Source of the DNA: Aralia elata
Taxonomy: Eukaryota > Streptophyta > Magnoliopsida > Apiales > Araliaceae
NCBI GenBank assembly: GCA_034770075.1
Contig: JAVJAP010000335.1
Coordinates: 310,001 to 374,000 of the forward strand
Length of the DNA stretch: 64,000 nt
Reading direction: 5' to 3'
Position 1 is the first letter of the stretch, and every line of letters begins with the position of its first letter. A program made the translations under genes and the position numbers. Under the pieces are notes generated by a model that was not told where the DNA came from, made no database searches, and worked only from the letters and a program-made list of their open reading frames with translations. Positions 1 through 11,928 of this stretch are shown in pieces.

Positions 1-884
1 TCAAATCATAGATGTTATTTAAAGTCAAACCAATCCAAATTGCTTTGGTGCGGACTCGTGGTATAAAACTGAGATGAACAACCCTGAAAAAGGGATAACA
101 GATGTCGGGCATATAGTCCCATTTACGCTTAGGCGTTAAAAATTTATATATGTGCACAATATATGGTACGATAGGTTGATCGCCTAAAGTACCTGCGGAG
201 GATGTTTGTCGGTCTTTGTGGTTGATATTCGTCGTGATGGTTTTATTTGTTCAAGGTATTTATTACCGCTCAGTACGATGGTAACAACTTGAAATCTCAT
301 TATTTCTTGTTATCAAATACTTCTCAAATTTATTCTAATTGTTGAAGCTCAGATGTAGATGATCCCTTTTCTTAATGTTCGATGTTAAACTCTCATATTA
401 CTTGCTGGACAATTTGTGCTCATTCTTGCTTAAACCTAATATTTGCATTTAAACATGAAAAAGCCGAAGGATCGGGCAAGGATAAAGGGAAAGAAAAGAT
501 GGATGAATAGGAAGCATGTTATGAAATAATTAAATATTTGTAATATTTGTAATGAATTTGAAGGATTTTATATATGTGTGTATTTGTAAAGGTTATAAGA
601 ACCTTGGGACTAGACGACGATGTTTGAAATAAACTATCTAAGTTATGTTTAGTTAAATGTGTGAATTCTTAATTTAGATTTAACATTATTGACAATGTCT
701 AGAATGTTCTGTCAAGTAAAGAGGTTATTTGATTGCGCACCGTTTATGCGGAAGACCCTCTCTTTCCTGGGAACTGCCTGGTTGTCAATAGTGTGAGTCT
801 AAACCTTATATACTCAGAAGAAGTTTAGGTTGAATAGTGAGCACCAGTCCATTGTAGCTAGTACATGGATTTGGGGGCGTCACA
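1..884 (+). repeat. 3' part of the 5' LTR (R-U5 side) of the Tekay element
   Basis: This stretch is nearly identical to 8806-9689, with only scattered substitutions visible. It ends in TCACA directly before the primer-binding site, which is the expected LTR terminus. About the first 2.2 kb of this LTR lies outside the window. Confidence 0.93.
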
Positions 885-887
885 GGT

Positions 888-900
888 TGGTATCAGAGCT
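888..900 (+). other. Primer-binding site, initiator tRNA-Met type
   Basis: TGGTATCAGAGCT, three bases after the LTR end at 884, matches the complement of the 3' end of initiator tRNA-Met. Plant Ty3/gypsy chromoviruses commonly use this tRNA to prime minus-strand DNA synthesis. Confidence 0.9.
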
Positions 901-1072
901 ATAGGTTATAAACCTTAGGTAGGAGTATCTTAGGATATAACCATAGAGAAAATTAATGGAGATAGTGAGGAGATAAACTCATTTAGAGTTTTAAGTGATG
1001 AGTAAAATATATTTGCTAAAACAAAGTTGATTATTGTGAGATACTAATTAAGTTATTAAACTTGATTGTAGG

Positions 1073-1738
1073 ATGTCAGGCGAAGAAGGAATTAGAGATA
1101 TTCATATGGTAAGTGAAGAATTAATAGTTGCACCCGAGCCAGTCATAGAGGTAGCAACTGAGAGTGAACTAGAAGAGGACCCTGAGGAAGAAGAGCCAGT
1201 GGAGGACTCAAATGGAATACCCCAGGATGATACCTCAATTGAGGATAACATGTTAGCTGAGCTGATGGATAAGAATATTAGACTAGAGGATAGAATCCGA
1301 GAGTTAGAGGAGCAGGATGAAGAGTGGCAGACTATTGTTGAACAAAGAGACATAGTAGTTCAAGATTTTGCTACCCGATATACAGAGCTTGAACAAAAAT
1401 TAGCTCAGGCGGAACATAAAATAGTAGAGTTAGAATTAGAGAAAGAAAATATCAAAGGCCAGTTGAAAGAGGAATCGACTGAACGAGTAAGAATGGAAGA
1501 TGCATGGGTTAGAGCTGCACGACGTGTTGATATTGTAGAGAGAGAAGTCCGATCTAAAAAGGCCAAGATAGATGTTATGGGATATGCTTTTTGGACAGCA
1601 TTTGAGAGAACCCAAGACCGAGTTTATAATTATCCAAAGCAGTTCGGTCAGCTTCGATTCACCATGGATCGAGAGATAATGATTCGTATAATGGATCAGG
1701 AATACGATGAAGCAGTTGAGCATGGAATGCTTCCATAA
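1073..1738 (+). CDS. Intact 221-aa acidic coiled-coil ORF upstream of gag in the Tekay element
   Basis: An uninterrupted ORF starts at ATG 1073, 173 bases after the primer site, and ends 268 bases before the gag ATG at 2007. Residues about 30-60 are very rich in Glu and Asp. Residues about 62-160 look like a long coiled coil, with charged heptads such as LEDRIRELEEQDEEW. The last 60 residues contain Trp, Phe and Tyr and could be a small folded domain. No enzyme motif is visible and I do not recognise a family. Chromoviruses normally go from primer site to gag, so an extra 5' ORF is unusual; extra ORFs in this position are known from Tat/Ogre elements. It is intact although gag-pol downstream has seven stops. 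The function is unknown; a structural or RNA-binding helper is only a guess. Confidence 0.6.
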   Translation: MSGEEGIRDIHMVSEELIVAPEPVIEVATESELEEDPEEEEPVEDSNGIPQDDTSIEDNMLAELMDKNIRLEDRIRELEEQDEEWQTIVEQRDIVVQDFATRYTELEQKLAQAEHKIVELELEKENIKGQLKEESTERVRMEDAWVRAARRVDIVEREVRSKKAKIDVMGYAFWTAFERTQDRVYNYPKQFGQLRFTMDREIMIRIMDQEYDEAVEHGMLP

Positions 1739-2006
1739 ATAATGAATGGATATATATATATATATATGAGTGTGTATGTAAATATTATATAAATCCCAAC
1801 TCTTATGTAAAATAGAGGATATGTATGAATGCTAGCAGATGTAAAGTACTATGTACTACGATATGCATATTAATATAAATATGTTTATTAAGATATGCGA
1901 TGTGATGGTTTATTTATTTATTTATTTATTATTTTTTTTCAACTTATAATGATGTGAGAATAAATGATGGGGTGATAATATATAGTAATATATATGTTAC
2001 AGAAAT

Positions 2007-3119
2007 ATGCCAAGAGGAAGACCTCGAAGACAAAGAGAACAACAAGAGCCTGTTAACGGCGTTGGGAATCCACCAAATCCCATGCAACAATTTATAGATT
2101 TGTTAGTCGGGGCACTCCATGGTAGAGCTACGAATAACACAAATGAAAACCCTATGATGGCTCAAGTGACTAGTTTTAAGGATTTCAAGAGTGTGGGACC
2201 TCCAGAATTCAAAGGAACCACAGACCCGATTGAGGCTCAGGCATGGATCAAAGAGATCGAGAAAGCATTTACAATCGCTCGAGTAGCGGAAGAGCAGAAG
2301 ACGACTTTTGCTACATACATGATGAAAGGCGAAGCTAACTTTTGGTGGGAGGCGAACCTAAACAAGGTTGAAGCAGGAATAATACCATGGGAGAGATTCA
2401 AGGAAGTATTCTTTGAGAATTACTTTCCTACAAGCATGCAGAGTCGCATGGAAATACGATTTCTGGAACTAAAGTAAGGGGATATGACTGTACCTCAATA
2501 CGCTGCAAAATTTAATGAACTGGCAAGGTTTGCACCTCACCAGGTTGATACAGAAGAAAGGAAAACTAGGAGGTTTGAGCAAGGTCTTAAACTGTGGTTG
2601 TATAATAGGCTATCAGTGCTGCAAACAAACAGTTTCGCTACCCTTTTGGAAAAAGCCATAATTGCTGAGGGAGGAAGCGAGGCTCTGATGAAGTTCAACA
2701 AAGAACAAAAGAAGCACAAGAATGAAGGAGTGCACAGAGGTGAAGGAAGTAGTGGAGGTACTAACAAAAGGAAATAGAATAACAATAAGCCAGGAAATTC
2801 TGAAAATAAACCCGGAGATTCAAAGAAGAAGATAGACACTTGTAAAGAGTGCGGGAAGAACCATTCGGGCGCAAGTCTGAAGGGTAAGAATGTGTGTTTC
2901 ATTTGCGGGCAAGAGGGACACATTTCTCCTAATTATCCCGTCCCGAAAAAGAATGGGCGTTTTACTTGTGGATCATTAGACCATCAGGCGAGGAACTGTC
3001 CGAGAAAGGGGACGAGTGGAGGAAATGGGAACAAGGAGAGCAACAATGGCAAACAGACAATGACTGGTCCAGCCCCACTTAATCGACCAACCGCAAGGAC
3101 TTTCAATATGACCGTGTAA
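2007..3119 (+). pseudogene. gag: gag of the Tekay element (nucleocapsid precursor), broken by stops
   Basis: The frame opens at ATG 2007 with a basic N-terminus rich in Arg, Gly and Gln. It continues through a retrotransposon gag domain (PPEFKGTTDPIEAQAWIKEI; WWEANLNKVEAG) and a second gag block beginning MTVPQYAAKFNELARF. In-frame stops lie at 2475 (TAA), 2775 (TAG) and 3117 (TAA); each fits a CAA or CAG glutamine codon changed by C to T. The zinc-knuckle region at about 2840-3005 is damaged. In CFICGQEGHISPNY the last Cys is Tyr, and the next knuckle (CGSLDHQARNC) lacks its first Cys. Gag normally forms the particle and binds RNA; this copy cannot make a full protein. Confidence 0.9.
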
Positions 3120-3608
3120 GATGCAGTGGCGTCCAGGGATGTGGTGTCAGGTATCAATCCGATCAATGATATAAATGCATATGTATTATTTGATTCGGGT
3201 GCTACCTGTTCATTTGTATCATGTGATTTTGCGTAACGATTAAAATTACCCCAAGAAGAATTAGAGTATCCTCTGAACATAGAAGTTGCAAATAAGGAAG
3301 TAATTTTCTTTAGGCATATTCACAGGAATTGTTGCACAACCATAGGAGGGCATGAGTTGTATGTGGATTTAATTCTAACTCAACTTGGCGAGTTTGATGT
3401 AATCTTAGGAATGGATTGGTTGTATAACCATGGGGCAATGATAGATTGCTATAAGAAGATAGTGAACTTTCAGACTCCAGGTCAGACTAAAGTAGTGTTC
3501 TATGGTAAAAAATCGCCTAGACACTCTTGTTGTTTGACGATGATGCAAGTTAGGAAGTTGTTAAGAAAAGGATGTGCAGGTTATCTGGCTCACGTTGTTG
3601 ATACCTAG
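3120..3608 (+). pseudogene. Aspartic protease region of the Tekay pol
   Basis: This stretch stays in the gag frame. The active-site motif DSGAT is intact at 3192-3206, and ILGMDWL, typical of gypsy proteases, follows at about 3400. Stops at 3234 (TAA) and 3606 (TAG) interrupt it. The enzyme would release Gag and Pol products from the polyprotein. Confidence 0.87.
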
Positions 3609-4980
3609 AGGGTGGGAGCAGAGATAGGACAGATACCTGTGGTGAGAGAGTTTATAGATGTATTTTCGGCGGATCTGCCAGGTCTTCCGCCTGATAGAGA
3701 AATTGAGTTTGTTATCGATGTATTACCAGGAACAATGCCTGTTTCGAAAGCTCCATATAGAATGGCACTGGTAGAGATGAAAGAATTGATGGTTCAATTA
3801 CAAGATTTGTTGGATAAGAAATATATTCAACCGAGTGTGTCTCCCTGGGGAGCACCAGTTTTATTTGTCAAGAAGAAAGACGGATCGTTAAGACTTTGTA
3901 TCGACTACAGGGAGCTGAACAAGGTGACGATCAAGAACAAGTACCCATTGCCTAGAATCGATGATCTGTTCGATCAGTTGAAGGGAGCAAAATATTTCTC
4001 TAAAATAGATTTGAGATCTGGATATCACCAGTTGAAAGTGAAGAAGGAGGATGTACCAAAGACAACATTCAGGACTCGTTATGGCCACTATGAGTTTTTG
4101 GTGATGTCTTTTGGGTTGACGAATGCTCCAGCAGCATTTATGGATTTGATGAACCGTGTATTCAAGCAGTACTTGGATAAATTCGTAGTTATGTTCATAG
4201 ATGACATCCTAGTCTACTCTAAGACGCAGGAAGATCATGCTGAACATTTGAGATTGGTGTTAGAAACACTAAGAAGGGAAAAATTGTACGCAAAATTTTC
4301 CAAGTGTGAGTTTTGGTTGGAAAAAGTTCAATTTTTGGGACACGTGATTGATAAAAACGGAATCTCAGTAGACCCAGCAAAAGTAGAAGCAGTGATCAAC
4401 TGGGAGCAACCGAAGACACCAACAAAAGTGCGGAGTTTCTTGGGATTGGCAGGTTATTACAGGAGATTCATTCAAGATTTTTCGAAAATTGCAGGAACTC
4501 TAACTAATTTAACAAAGAAATCAGTGAAATTCGAATGGACGGAAAAGTGCGAGAAAAGCTTTCTAGAGTTGAAAAAAAGATTGAGCGAGGTACCGGTGTT
4601 ATCTTTACCAGATAATACAGGAGGATTTGTGGTGTACAGTGATGTGTCGCACAAAGAACTTGGTTGTGTGCTTATGCAACATGGTAAAGTTATTGCGTAT
4701 GCGTCACGACAGTTGAAGGATTATGAGAAGGGATATCCTACCCATGACCTAAAATTGGCAGCGGTAGTATTTGCCCTAAAAATATGGAGGCACTATTTAT
4801 ATGGTGAGAAATGTGAGATATATACGGACCACAAGAGTCTAAAGTATATCTTCACACAAAAGGAGCTTAACATGAGGCAGAGGAGATGGTTGGAATTGAT
4901 AAAAGATTATGAGTGTGAAATCTTATATCATCTGGGAAAGGCTAATGTGGTTGCCGATGCCTTAAGCAGAAAGAATAAAG
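3609..4980 (+). pseudogene. Reverse transcriptase and RNase H of the Tekay pol
   Basis: This 1.4-kb stretch has no stop. RT motifs run in order: the fingers and palm blocks (LRLCIDYRELNKVT; YPLPRIDDLFDQL; FSKIDLRSGYHQ) and the catalytic FIDDILVYS at about 4194-4220. The connection LGHVIDKNGISVDPAK follows. RNase H is recognisable from about 4620 to 4960, ending in VVADALSRK. The position equivalent to the catalytic Glu in the usual THDLELAAVVFALK motif is Lys here (AAA at 4752-4754, a G-to-A change). The first acidic motif reads YSDVSHKELG. RT therefore looks intact while RNase H is probably dead. Confidence 0.92.
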
Positions 4981-6330
4981 AGAAATTGTTAATGTTAACA
5001 GTTCGAGAAAAGCTAATCAAAGAGATGGCCAGGATGGAAATAAAAATCAAATTTCCGAATGAGTTGGAAGAGAAATTGTTTGCAATGGAGGCTCGCCTAA
5101 TTTTATTGGACAGAGTAAAAGAAGCACAAAACAATGATGAAGAATGTGGTAAGATAAAGAAGAGAATTTCAGAAGGACAAGAGCTTAAATTCAGGGTGGA
5201 TAATGAAGGATTGTTGAGATTTGAAGATAGAATTTGGGTACCGTTAGTACCTGAATTACGGGAAGAAATTTTACAAGGGGCTCATAGCTCGAACTATTCG
5301 ATTCACCTGGAGAGTACAAAGATGTACCAAGACCTTCGTCAACATTTTTAGTGGCCAAATATGAAGAGGAAAGTTGCAGAATGCGTCAGCAGATACTTAA
5401 CGTGTCAAAAAGTTAAGGCTGAACATCAGAGACCAAGTGGTTTACTTCAACCCTTAGAAATTCCAGAATGGAAGTGAGAGCATATCACGATGGACTTCGT
5501 GGTAGGGCTTCCAACTACTCAGAAGGGATATGATGCAATATGGGTGATCGTGGATCGTTTAACTAAATCAACGCATTTCTTGCCAATTAAGGTAATGTTC
5601 AAGCTAGACCAGTTAGCCAAACTTTATGTCAAGGAAATAATTTCTAGACATGAAGTGCCAGTATCGATTGTGTCAAATCGTGATCCGCGATTCACAGCAA
5701 AGTTTTGGAGAAGTTTCCAAGAACACATGGGAACACAGTTGAGGTTGAGCACGGCGTATCATCCTCAGACAGTCAAAGTGAAAGAATGATTCAGACACTA
5801 GAAGATATGTTAAGAGCATGCGTTATGGATTTCAAAGGAAATTGGGACGACCACCTACCGTTAGTAGAATTTGCATATAACAACAGTTATCATGCGAGTA
5901 TCGGCATGCCGCCTTATGAAGCGCTGTATGGGAGACAATGCAGGACACCACTGTGTTGGGATGACGTAGGGGAACGTCGACTACTTGGACCGGAATTGGT
6001 TCAGCAGACTGCAGAGGTTGTCAAGAAGATAAGAACAAGGTTAGTGTCGGCTCAAGATCGACAGAAAAAGTATGCAGATCAGCATAGGCAACAACGAGAG
6101 TTTGATGTCGGAAGTTATGTGTTTCTAAAGGTATCTCCCTGGAAAGGGAAGATAAGGTTTGGAAAGAGAGGTAAGTTGAGTCCGAGATTTATAAGACAAT
6201 TCGAAGTGCTAAAGAGAGTAGGTGAGGTGGCTTATGAAGTAGCTTTACCTCCTGAGCTGGGACATATTCATAATGTGTTTCATGTGTCAGTGTTACGACC
6301 ATATAAGCAAGACTACAAACATGTGATAGA
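4981..6330 (+). pseudogene. Integrase of the Tekay pol
   Basis: The HHCC zinc region at about 5280-5430 is damaged: one His is Leu, one Cys is Tyr, and a TAG at 5349 falls where Trp is usual. A TGA at 5475 also replaces a usual Trp. The core reads MDFVVGLP, then SNRDPRF at about 5673. The catalytic Asp of the usual SDRDPRF motif is Asn (AAT 5676-5678, G to A). Near 5775 a small deletion shifts the frame within YHPQT. The second half, with the ERMIQTLEDMLRAC block and the GPY/F-type C-terminus, continues in another frame to 6361. This protein could not integrate DNA. Confidence 0.9.
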
Positions 6331-6527
6331 GTATTGCCTATTCAAGTTGAAAAAGACCTAACATATGAAGAAATTCCTACTCAGATAATTGATAAGAAAG
6401 AGCAAGTTTTAAGAAATAAGATAATATCTTTGGTAAAGGTAGTTTGGAGAAACCATAATGCCGAATAGGCTACGTGGGAGCTCGAAGAAAAGATAAAGAA
6501 AAATTATCCTCATCTTTTTATTTAATC
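6331..6527 (+). pseudogene. Chromodomain of the Tekay integrase C-terminus
   Basis: After a second frameshift near 6335 the frame reads a segment containing IPTQIIDKKEQVLRNK and VKVVWRNHNAE. One TAG follows at about 6466, then ATWELEEKIKKNYPHLF. This is the chromodomain typical of chromovirus integrases, thought to steer integration to marked chromatin. It supports the Tekay assignment. Confidence 0.85.
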
Positions 6528-6560
6528 TTATAATAGTGATTCCGGGGACGAAATCCTTAT

Positions 6561-6573
6561 AAGGGAGGAAGAA
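6561..6573 (+). other. Polypurine tract of the Tekay element
   Basis: AAGGGAGGAAGAA lies immediately upstream of the LTR start TGTAATAACC. This is where plus-strand DNA synthesis would be primed. Confidence 0.85.
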
Positions 6574-7335
6574 TGTAATAACCGAGAAAATCATGTAGCA
6601 TTGTAAATAAGGTTATGTATAGTTATTAATGAAATGAAGTTTGTTTAAATTTTTATGCAAATATTATAAATGAATAAATATATGTGTAATATATTTATTT
6701 AAGTGATGAGAGATACAAGTTAATAGTTAAACAAGACTAATTAATTTAATTAGTTTGAACTAACTAAGGAATAAAAAAATAATTTAATCAAGTTGATTAA
6801 GTGTTAAGAGAATTAAAGCTTAGGTTATTAACTAACAAAGCTTAGTTACTAGCCTTGTATGACAATGTAAGAGAGAGCCCAAATTAATTATGCAAGTAAG
6901 TTACTAATGGGGCAAAATAGTTAAGGAATTAAACCTAGTTGACAAGCCCAAGTTAAATGTTAATTGGGAGAGTCCAAGAAAGAATTAAAATAGCCCAAGC
7001 ATGAGTCCAATACAAGCCCTAATAAATCTTGCAAGGAGCCCAAAAAGTCAAGCCCAAGTCCTTGATCCAACTTCTAGAAGTGGTGATGCATTAATGATGT
7101 AAGAAATGAGTTAAAAAAAAGAAAAGAAAAAGAGATGGTGGGAGACATAATGGGAAGAAAAGGAGGAAAATGGGGATCATGATTCCCTAGTTTGACTACC
7201 CTAAATCCTAGCTTAATTGATTGGATGACTAGAGTAAATAGTTAAGACAAATGAGAAAAGATGAAAAGATGAGGGAGTGGACCGTAAATGAAAACCAAGA
7301 AAGGAGGAGCTACGTGCAATTCTTTCATTTGGGTC

Positions 7336-7343
7336 TATAAATA
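7336..7343 (+). promoter_or_regulatory. Probable TATA box of the Tekay LTR promoter
   Basis: TATAAATA lies in a GC-richer context, followed about 30 bases later by a likely start region and a purine-rich leader (GAGAAAGAGAGAG). If this is the promoter, U3 is about 0.8 kb and R-U5 about 2.3 kb. Confidence 0.6.
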
Positions 7344-7523
7344 GCCAACACCAAGAATACTTGCATTACATTACTTCATTTTCAGAAAACTAAGTTAGAG
7401 ATAAGAGAAAGAGAGAGTTTAAGAGCTTGGGGGAAAGGTTAGGAGCAAGAGGAGGAAGTTCTACTAACTAAGTGAAGGTAATACCTAAAACCTTCTTATA
7501 TTTAATTTTCTTGTAAAGGTCTT

Positions 7524-7525
<2 letters not shown>

Positions 7526-7572
<47 letters not shown>
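7526..7572. repeat. (TA)n microsatellite inside the 3' LTR
   Basis: About 23 uninterrupted TA units, in the transcribed part of the LTR if the TATA box call is right. Confidence 0.95.
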
Positions 7573-7578
<6 letters not shown>

Positions 7579-9689
7579 TATAAAACTCATATATATGTAA
7601 ATATGTTAGATATTGATGTTAAATAACTTAGACGATGAAAAATAGTTGAAGAACCAAAGTTGCAATAAAGAAGATAAAATCTGTTTTTCCTAAAAACAGA
7701 AACTGAAATTTGAACAACCATAACTCTCATTATATTTCGAATTTTTAAGTGTGGTCAACTTGTGGTGATAGATATATGAGTTCCCTAACCCCTCCAACTG
7801 GAATATTCATAAAATACATTGTAAGTTATTTATGATGGAATTTCTACTAAAATAGGAAAAACTAGAAAATCGATAAAAGCTTGCTGCCCATTTTTTTTCG
7901 TGGACAGTTTTGTCCACTTAACTCGTGAGAAACATTAAGCTCTTTTGGTAATGAAACTATATGGTATAACAAATCTCCTGTCCAAAGATGAACGTAATCC
8001 GACTTCGGATGAGTGAGATATGACCAATTTAATATTAGGGTTTTCTCGACGAAAACTGCTATAACTCTAGTTCTATAACTCAGATGGTTATTAAATTTTA
8101 ACCGAAAGTATACTTTAATATGATTAAGATACTGACCAAATTTAGAAATTTCTGGAATTAAGTTCGTTATAGCAAAATTTGCTAACTTTTGAACCAAAAA
8201 GGAACTTTTAAAAATATTAAATAAAGCTGAAAAATTATAACAAAATTATTTTTATGTGGAAAATATTTTTAAGTATGTGTGACCAGGAGGAAGAAAAATA
8301 ATAAAATGCTTAAGTAGGCTTAATAAAGAAAATGGTTTTTTGTAAAGGTAAAATAATTAATTCGAGTAAAGTTTTATCGGCTAAAATATGACGGCATATG
8401 ACGTATGTGACTAATTGGTGTGATGACCTTAATAATATGTGTAGGTCTTTTGAAGGACAAATTAATAACGTTATATTTAGACGACATATCAAACAAGTAT
8501 CCTAACTTCATTCGATTTCTATATTGAATGTAAGTTTCCTAACTTGTGCAATTATTATTCCGTACAAGTTCTTATGATGATGATGTTATAACTTACACAA
8601 GTTTACATATTGTGCAAGTCTCCTTTATTGTTGAATTATAAATTATTCAATTGATGGTACTTATGTACATTAAAAGCGTTGTTTCGTTATCGAATGTCTT
8701 ATGTTATTAAAGTTCTTAATATTCATGAACTGTTGAATAGATGCGTCGAAGCCAATTGTTCCGGCTAGACAATATTGATGTGCGATGATATATTGTTGAA
8801 TTCGTTCAAATCATAGATGTTATTTAAAGTCAAACCAATCCAAATTGCTTTGGTGCGGACTTGTGGTATAAAACTGAGATGAACAACCCTGAAAAAGGGA
8901 TAACAGATGTCGGGCATATAGTCCCATTTACGCTTAGGCGTTAAAAATTTATATATATGCACAATATATGGTACGATAGGTTGATCCCCTAAAGTACCTG
9001 TGGAGGATGTTTGTCAGTCTTTGTGGTTGATATTCGTCGTGATGGTTTTATTTGTTCAAGGTATTTATTACCGCTCAGTACGATGGTAACAACTTGAAAT
9101 CTCATTATTTCTTGTTATCAAATACTTCTCAAGTTTATTCTAATTGTTGAAGCTCAGATGTAGATGATCCCTTTTCTTGATGTTCGATGTTAAACTCTCA
9201 TATTACTTACTGGGCAATTTGTGCTCATTCTTGCTTAAACGTAATATTTGCAGCTAAACATGAAAAAGCCGAAGGATCGGGCAAGGATAAAGGGAAAGGA
9301 AAGATGGATGAATAGGAAGCATGTTATGCAATAATTAAATATTTATAATATTTGTAATGAATTTGAAGGATTTTATATATGTGTATATTTATAAAGGTTA
9401 TAAGAACCTTGGGACTAGATGGAGATGTTTGAAATAAACTATCTAAGTTATGTTTAGTTAAATGTGTGAATTCTTAATTTAGATTTAACATTATTGACAA
9501 TGTCTAGAATGTTCTGTCAAGGAAAGGGGTTATTTGATTGCGCGCCGTTTATGCGGAAGGCCCCCTCTTTCCTGGGAACTGCTTGGTTGTCAATAGTGTG
9601 AGTCTAAACTTTATATACTCAGAAGAAGTTTAGGTTAAATAGTGAGCACCAGTCCATTGTAGCTAGTACATGGATTTGGGGGCGTCACA

Positions 9690-10180
9690 TTATATATGTA
9701 ATATGTCAATGAAAAATGATAAATATATATCAATTAAAAAATTATCCAATATTTATGAAAAAAAGTGATACGATCCTATCTCATAACCACCCGAGTTGAC
9801 TCGTTTTAATTGACAACTAATTAATAAGTTAACTCTGGTGGTCATGAGTTAACTTAGACGATCATTATTACAGTTAATACGGTAATTAATAATTACAATT
9901 AAGTTCATTTGATACATGGAGAAAAAATATGGAAAGTTTCTTCGTGAAATACTAAAATTATATGTAATTTCAATTTTCTTTCTTGACAACTAAGCTGTAA
10001 TTTTCAATAATGTATGATACAACTGTAAATATAATACTGATCCAAATATACTTCAACATTATATATGTATTACGTCAATGAAAAATAATAAATGTATATT
10101 AATAAAAAAAATTATCAAATATTTGTGAAAAAAGTGAGATAAACTAGTCCGCGCCTCGAAAACTTGTAGTTTGTTTTCAT
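9690..10180 (+). repeat. Diverged AT-rich repeat also present at 28340-28760
   Basis: Two related segments (9690-9775 and 10055-10150) share the core ATGTCAATGAAAAATGATAA followed by ATTATCAAATATTTGTGAAA. The same core, and the flanking TTCTTGACAA...TAATTTTCAATAAT...GTAAATATAATACTGATC, recur at 28470-28740. This is an old non-coding repeat; no protein is encoded. The Tekay 3' LTR ends directly against it. Confidence 0.65.
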
Positions 10181-11903
10181 ATTCAAATTAAACAGAAACT
10201 TCGTTGACATACCTCAATATTTGTTTTTTGATCGGAAAGTGACACCAGATGTAATTAAGTGACAAACACAAACACGAGTATTTGTGTCGCTAAAAGTGTT
10301 ACTAAAGGTAATATTTGTATCGTTAAATGTATATTAAAAAAATTATAGAATAAGTGTAAATTAGGAGATCCTAATTCTATAAGTTTGGACCATTAAATAA
10401 AATAGGCCTATTGATAACGTAATAGCAACTTCTCCTAATAAACATTCAGCTACACAAATATTACATTTAACGACAAAATAAATTTGTCGCAAATAACTAT
10501 GTTGCTGAAATTGTCGCTAAAAGTAACATTTGTGTCATTAAATGTGTATTCAGATAAAATAAAGGATAGGTGTAATGGAGGGATCCTATTCCAATAATTT
10601 TCCATCAGAATAATAAATGTCATTAATTTAGAATATTGTTAAAACAAGTAGAGAAATAATAAATCATATCCCATTCAAGAAAGCTAATTTGATGGATTGA
10701 AATTGAACACCATAGCACCACCTTTTTTTAAATGCCTACTTTTTGGGGAGTATAATATAATTCATAATTAAGTAATCATCTATTACTATATCAAGAACTA
10801 ATAAAACCTTATTAAAAAAATGAAGAAATAAACTCACAAACTAAACATGCTTCACATAAAAGAAAAAAATATTTCACTTAAAGAAAAATAAACTCACCTA
10901 AGTGAAAATTAATCATGAGACATAAATATCACAATACCTCAATCTTAACCACTAGACCCTAATACCACATTTATTAAAGGCAATGACTTATCATTTGTAC
11001 GACTGTCGGTTTATGTTTTCAGTGAGATCTTTTACAGCATTTCCATCTGATCAAAAGGCTTTGCGCGTTATATAACAACCAAGGCATGATACGATCAGTT
11101 TGATTTTTGATGGTAATACAAAGTGTCAGATTTGATAATACTAGTTTGACAGCCCTTGAGAGCAGGGCGGAACCAAGATTTATTTCTAAAAGAAATGGAT
11201 TTTAATTAATTTTTTTGTTAAAATAAATAAAATTTAAATGTGATAAATTTAAAATTATAAAACATTCAAATATTAACTGATCATAATGATGTACGAAACT
11301 AAACAATCATTCAATTATGTATCTTCCATTTAGTTTGAAAAAGTAGATTTAACAATATTTATCATTGAAAATATTCTCTCCACTGTGATTAAAAATTTAA
11401 GATCTTATATTTTTGATCGTATAGAGTATAAATATATTATTGTAAATATATACCAAGTTAAACCAATATAATATATTAAGTGTGTTATAGATTAACTTAA
11501 TATGCCCAAAAAAGAAGAAAAAAATGAAAAGTTAAACAATGCTTTAATTTCAACTTAGGACCGTAGTGATGGCATCCCTTGGAAACTTTATGTCACCATC
11601 TACAAAAAGTTGAATCTTAAGAATCAGTTTGTAGCATCACCACTTAACCAAATTAATTATGTAGGAAATTGGGATAGAAAGGGCCTAATTTTCATAAATT
11701 GATAAAGATAGTAGTAGTATTATTTTAGTTGTTATGAATAGCAATATTATTTAATGTTTGTTACATTCCAAGTTCCCAACTTCACTAAAAACTAAGATAC
11801 TTAGATATCTTCACCTACCTTTCTCTTCCTGTTATAGTAATAAACCTCTATTAATCCGAGCATGAAAATGGCAAAATTGCAACTTAATTTGGTCATGCAA
11901 AAG
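10181..11903. other. AT-rich non-coding stretch with a degenerate direct/inverted repeat
   Basis: No gene is visible. At 10285-10385 and 10515-10605 two direct copies share GTCGCTAAAAGT, ATTTGTGTC and TTAAATGTGTATT. Between them, at 10440-10490, parts of the same motif occur inverted (AAATATTACATTTAACGAC). This could be a decayed MITE. The rest is featureless AT-rich sequence. Confidence 0.5.
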
Positions 11904-11928
11904 ATATATATATATATATATATATATA
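11904..11928. repeat. TA microsatellite at the left border of the pararetrovirus insertion
   Basis: About 12 TA units directly precede the first viral base at 11929. A second TA tract borders the right end of the insertion at 25497, which suggests that a single TA microsatellite was the target. Confidence 0.9.

Larger units (their letters stand above)
1..9689 (+). mobile_element. Ty3/gypsy LTR retrotransposon, Tekay-type chromovirus (5' end outside window)
   Basis: The order is LTR, tRNA-Met primer site, extra ORF, gag, protease, reverse transcriptase, RNase H, integrase, chromodomain, polypurine tract, LTR. Bases 1-884 match 8806-9689 with a constant offset of 8805, so the window opens inside the 5' LTR. 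A chromodomain after integrase and LTRs of about 3.1 kb fit the Tekay/Del clade of chromoviruses. gag and pol share one frame from 2007 to about 5780, broken by seven in-frame stops, followed by frameshifts. RNase H and integrase have each lost a catalytic acidic residue, so this copy cannot be autonomous. The 5' target duplication is outside the window. Confidence 0.93.
6574..9689 (+). repeat. 3' LTR of the Tekay element, 3116 bp
   Basis: It begins TGTAATAACC after the polypurine tract and ends TCACA at 9689, the same end as the 5' LTR at 884. A TATA box at 7336, a TA microsatellite at 7526-7572 and a region matching the 5' LTR from 8806 are included. The many small ORFs inside look like chance ORFs. 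The base run after the end is TTATATATG, part of an older repeat. Confidence 0.92.

Noticed and set aside
888..900. tRNA gene fragments at the TGGTATCAGAGC sites (888, 18113, 19807, 38213, 63251)
   Set aside because: Only 12-14 bases match a tRNA end and all sit next to LTR ends or at the viral origin, so they are primer sites, not tRNA genes.
10181..11903. Host regulatory region next to the viral insertion
   Set aside because: No promoter, gene or conserved motif can be supported; only decayed repeats are visible.
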